A stretch of 13,418 bases of DNA from Pseudomonadota bacterium (GTDB lineage: Bacteria; Pseudomonadota; Gammaproteobacteria; Steroidobacterales; Steroidobacteraceae). The stretch covers positions 1-13,418 of the forward strand of contig CANGMU010000047.1 in the NCBI GenBank assembly GCA_947454665.1, read 5' to 3'. The number at the start of each line of letters is the position of its first letter. Positions within the stretch are counted from its first letter, which is position 1. The position numbers and the translations under genes are program-made. Positions 12,735-13,418 of the stretch are shown in pieces. The notes below the pieces were generated by a model. The model was not told where the DNA came from and searched no databases. It was given only the letters and a program-made list of their open reading frames with translations.

Positions 12735-13418
12735 GTGAAGATCCGATTCATTGGTTTGGGACTGGGCCTGGCCTTGTCGGCCACGTCACTGCTGGCGGCT
12801 CCGGCCGCGAACGTCAGCGCGAAGCGCCTGACAAACGCGGAGAAGGAGCCGAGCCAGTGGATGACTTACGGTGGCACGTATTCGGAACAGCGTTTCAGCC
12901 GCCTCAAGAAAATCAACAGCGACAACATCGGGCAGCTGGGCCTGAAGTGGTTCTCGGATTACGAGACGAACCAGAACCAGCACGGCTCGCCGCTGTATGT
13001 CGATGGCGTGCTGTACGTGTCCACGGCGCGCAACGTCGTGTATGCCTATGACGCGCGCAGCGGCAAGCAGCTGTGGAAGTACAACCCCGTCATCCAGGGC
13101 GAGCGCCTGCGCTATAACCTGGGCCTCGTGAACCGCGGGCTCGCCGCGTGGAACGGCAAGATCCTCATGGGCACGCTCGACGCGCGGCTCGTGGCGATCG
13201 ATGCCAAGACCGGCAAGCAGGCCTGGTCGGTCGACACCGTGCCCGAATCGCTCGGGCTCGGAGACCTGACGAACAAGTACTCGATCACGATGGCCCCGCG
13301 CGTCGCGAAGGGGAAAGTGTTTGTCGGCGGTTCCGGTGGCGAGTTCGGCGTGCGCGGCTGGATCGCGGCCTACGATGTGGAAACGGGCAAGGAAGCCTGG
13401 CGCTTCTGGACCGTGCCG
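12735..13418 (+). CDS. PQQ-dependent dehydrogenase, methanol/ethanol-type, N-terminal part (runs off window)
   Basis: The first 228 residues of a periplasmic quinoprotein beta-propeller dehydrogenase that oxidises alcohols and passes electrons to a cytochrome. A Sec signal covers about residues 1-22. The propeller shows W-motif ends (YDARSGKQLWKY, IDAKTGKQAW, YDVETGKEAWRF) and the family opener WMTYGGTYSEQRFSRLKKIN. GGSGGEFGVRGWIAAYD places E203 at the metal-ligand position (like Glu177 of methanol dehydrogenase). Two features differ from classical members: the vicinal Cys-Cys before VNRG is absent (YNLGLVNRG, 127-135), and the Glu of the usual QEATPL is H83 in NQHGSPL. GTG 12735 is chosen because ATG 12730 is out of frame and GAGGG (12723-12727) lies 7 bases upstream. 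40 bases after the SDR, same strand. Confidence 0.9.
   Translation, partial: MKIRFIGLGLGLALSATSLLAAPAANVSAKRLTNAEKEPSQWMTYGGTYSEQRFSRLKKINSDNIGQLGLKWFSDYETNQNQHGSPLYVDGVLYVSTARNVVYAYDARSGKQLWKYNPVIQGERLRYNLGLVNRGLAAWNGKILMGTLDARLVAIDAKTGKQAWSVDTVPESLGLGDLTNKYSITMAPRVAKGKVFVGGSGGEFGVRGWIAAYDVETGKEAWRFWTVP

Overview
The window is a gene-dense, GC-rich stretch of bacterial chromosome. Coding density, short or overlapping gene junctions, an RraB-family gene, and the mix of exported PQQ-dehydrogenase, Tat-type SDR and DUF6152 proteins suggest a free-living gammaproteobacterium, perhaps of the Steroidobacteraceae/Nevskiales kind. That placement is inference, because no rRNA or species marker is present. 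I see no IS element, CRISPR array, tRNA or rRNA.

Left part (1-3282). The tail of a type I methionine aminopeptidase is followed by a single-domain hemerythrin and a cysteine-cluster (YkgJ-type) protein. On the minus strand lie a small periplasmic DUF6152 protein and, upstream of it, a 543-residue exported protein. The latter combines a CxxC motif, a His/Cys pair resembling caspase-fold (clan CD) peptidases, and a perfect EF-hand loop. It is the most unusual gene here.

Middle (3321-9319). An exported NTF2-like protein is translationally coupled to a YciI-like protein. Convergent to them is a SnoaL-like protein carrying a histone-H1-like lysine-rich tail. Next come a DMT-family exporter and an RhlB-like glycosyltransferase, coupled by ATGA. 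After these is a 490-residue exported protein of unknown function, then a DUF4304 protein whose 3' end overlaps that of a convergent RraB-family gene.

Right part (9338-13418). A small lipoprotein shares its stop region (CTAG) with a convergent Tat-exported arylmalonate decarboxylase-like protein. Upstream of the latter, on the same strand, is a brnT-brnA toxin-antitoxin pair. It has a well-formed promoter and an imperfect palindrome over the -10 box. Divergent from brnTA, a Tat-signal short-chain dehydrogenase and a PQQ-dependent dehydrogenase (cut by the window end) form an apparent operon for oxidation outside the cytoplasm.

A theme is that many products are exported (Sec, Tat or lipoprotein signals), and several look like parts of periplasmic oxidation of small organic compounds. 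A second theme is that several genes have a -10-like hexamer only 4-7 bases before the start codon, which suggests leaderless mRNAs.
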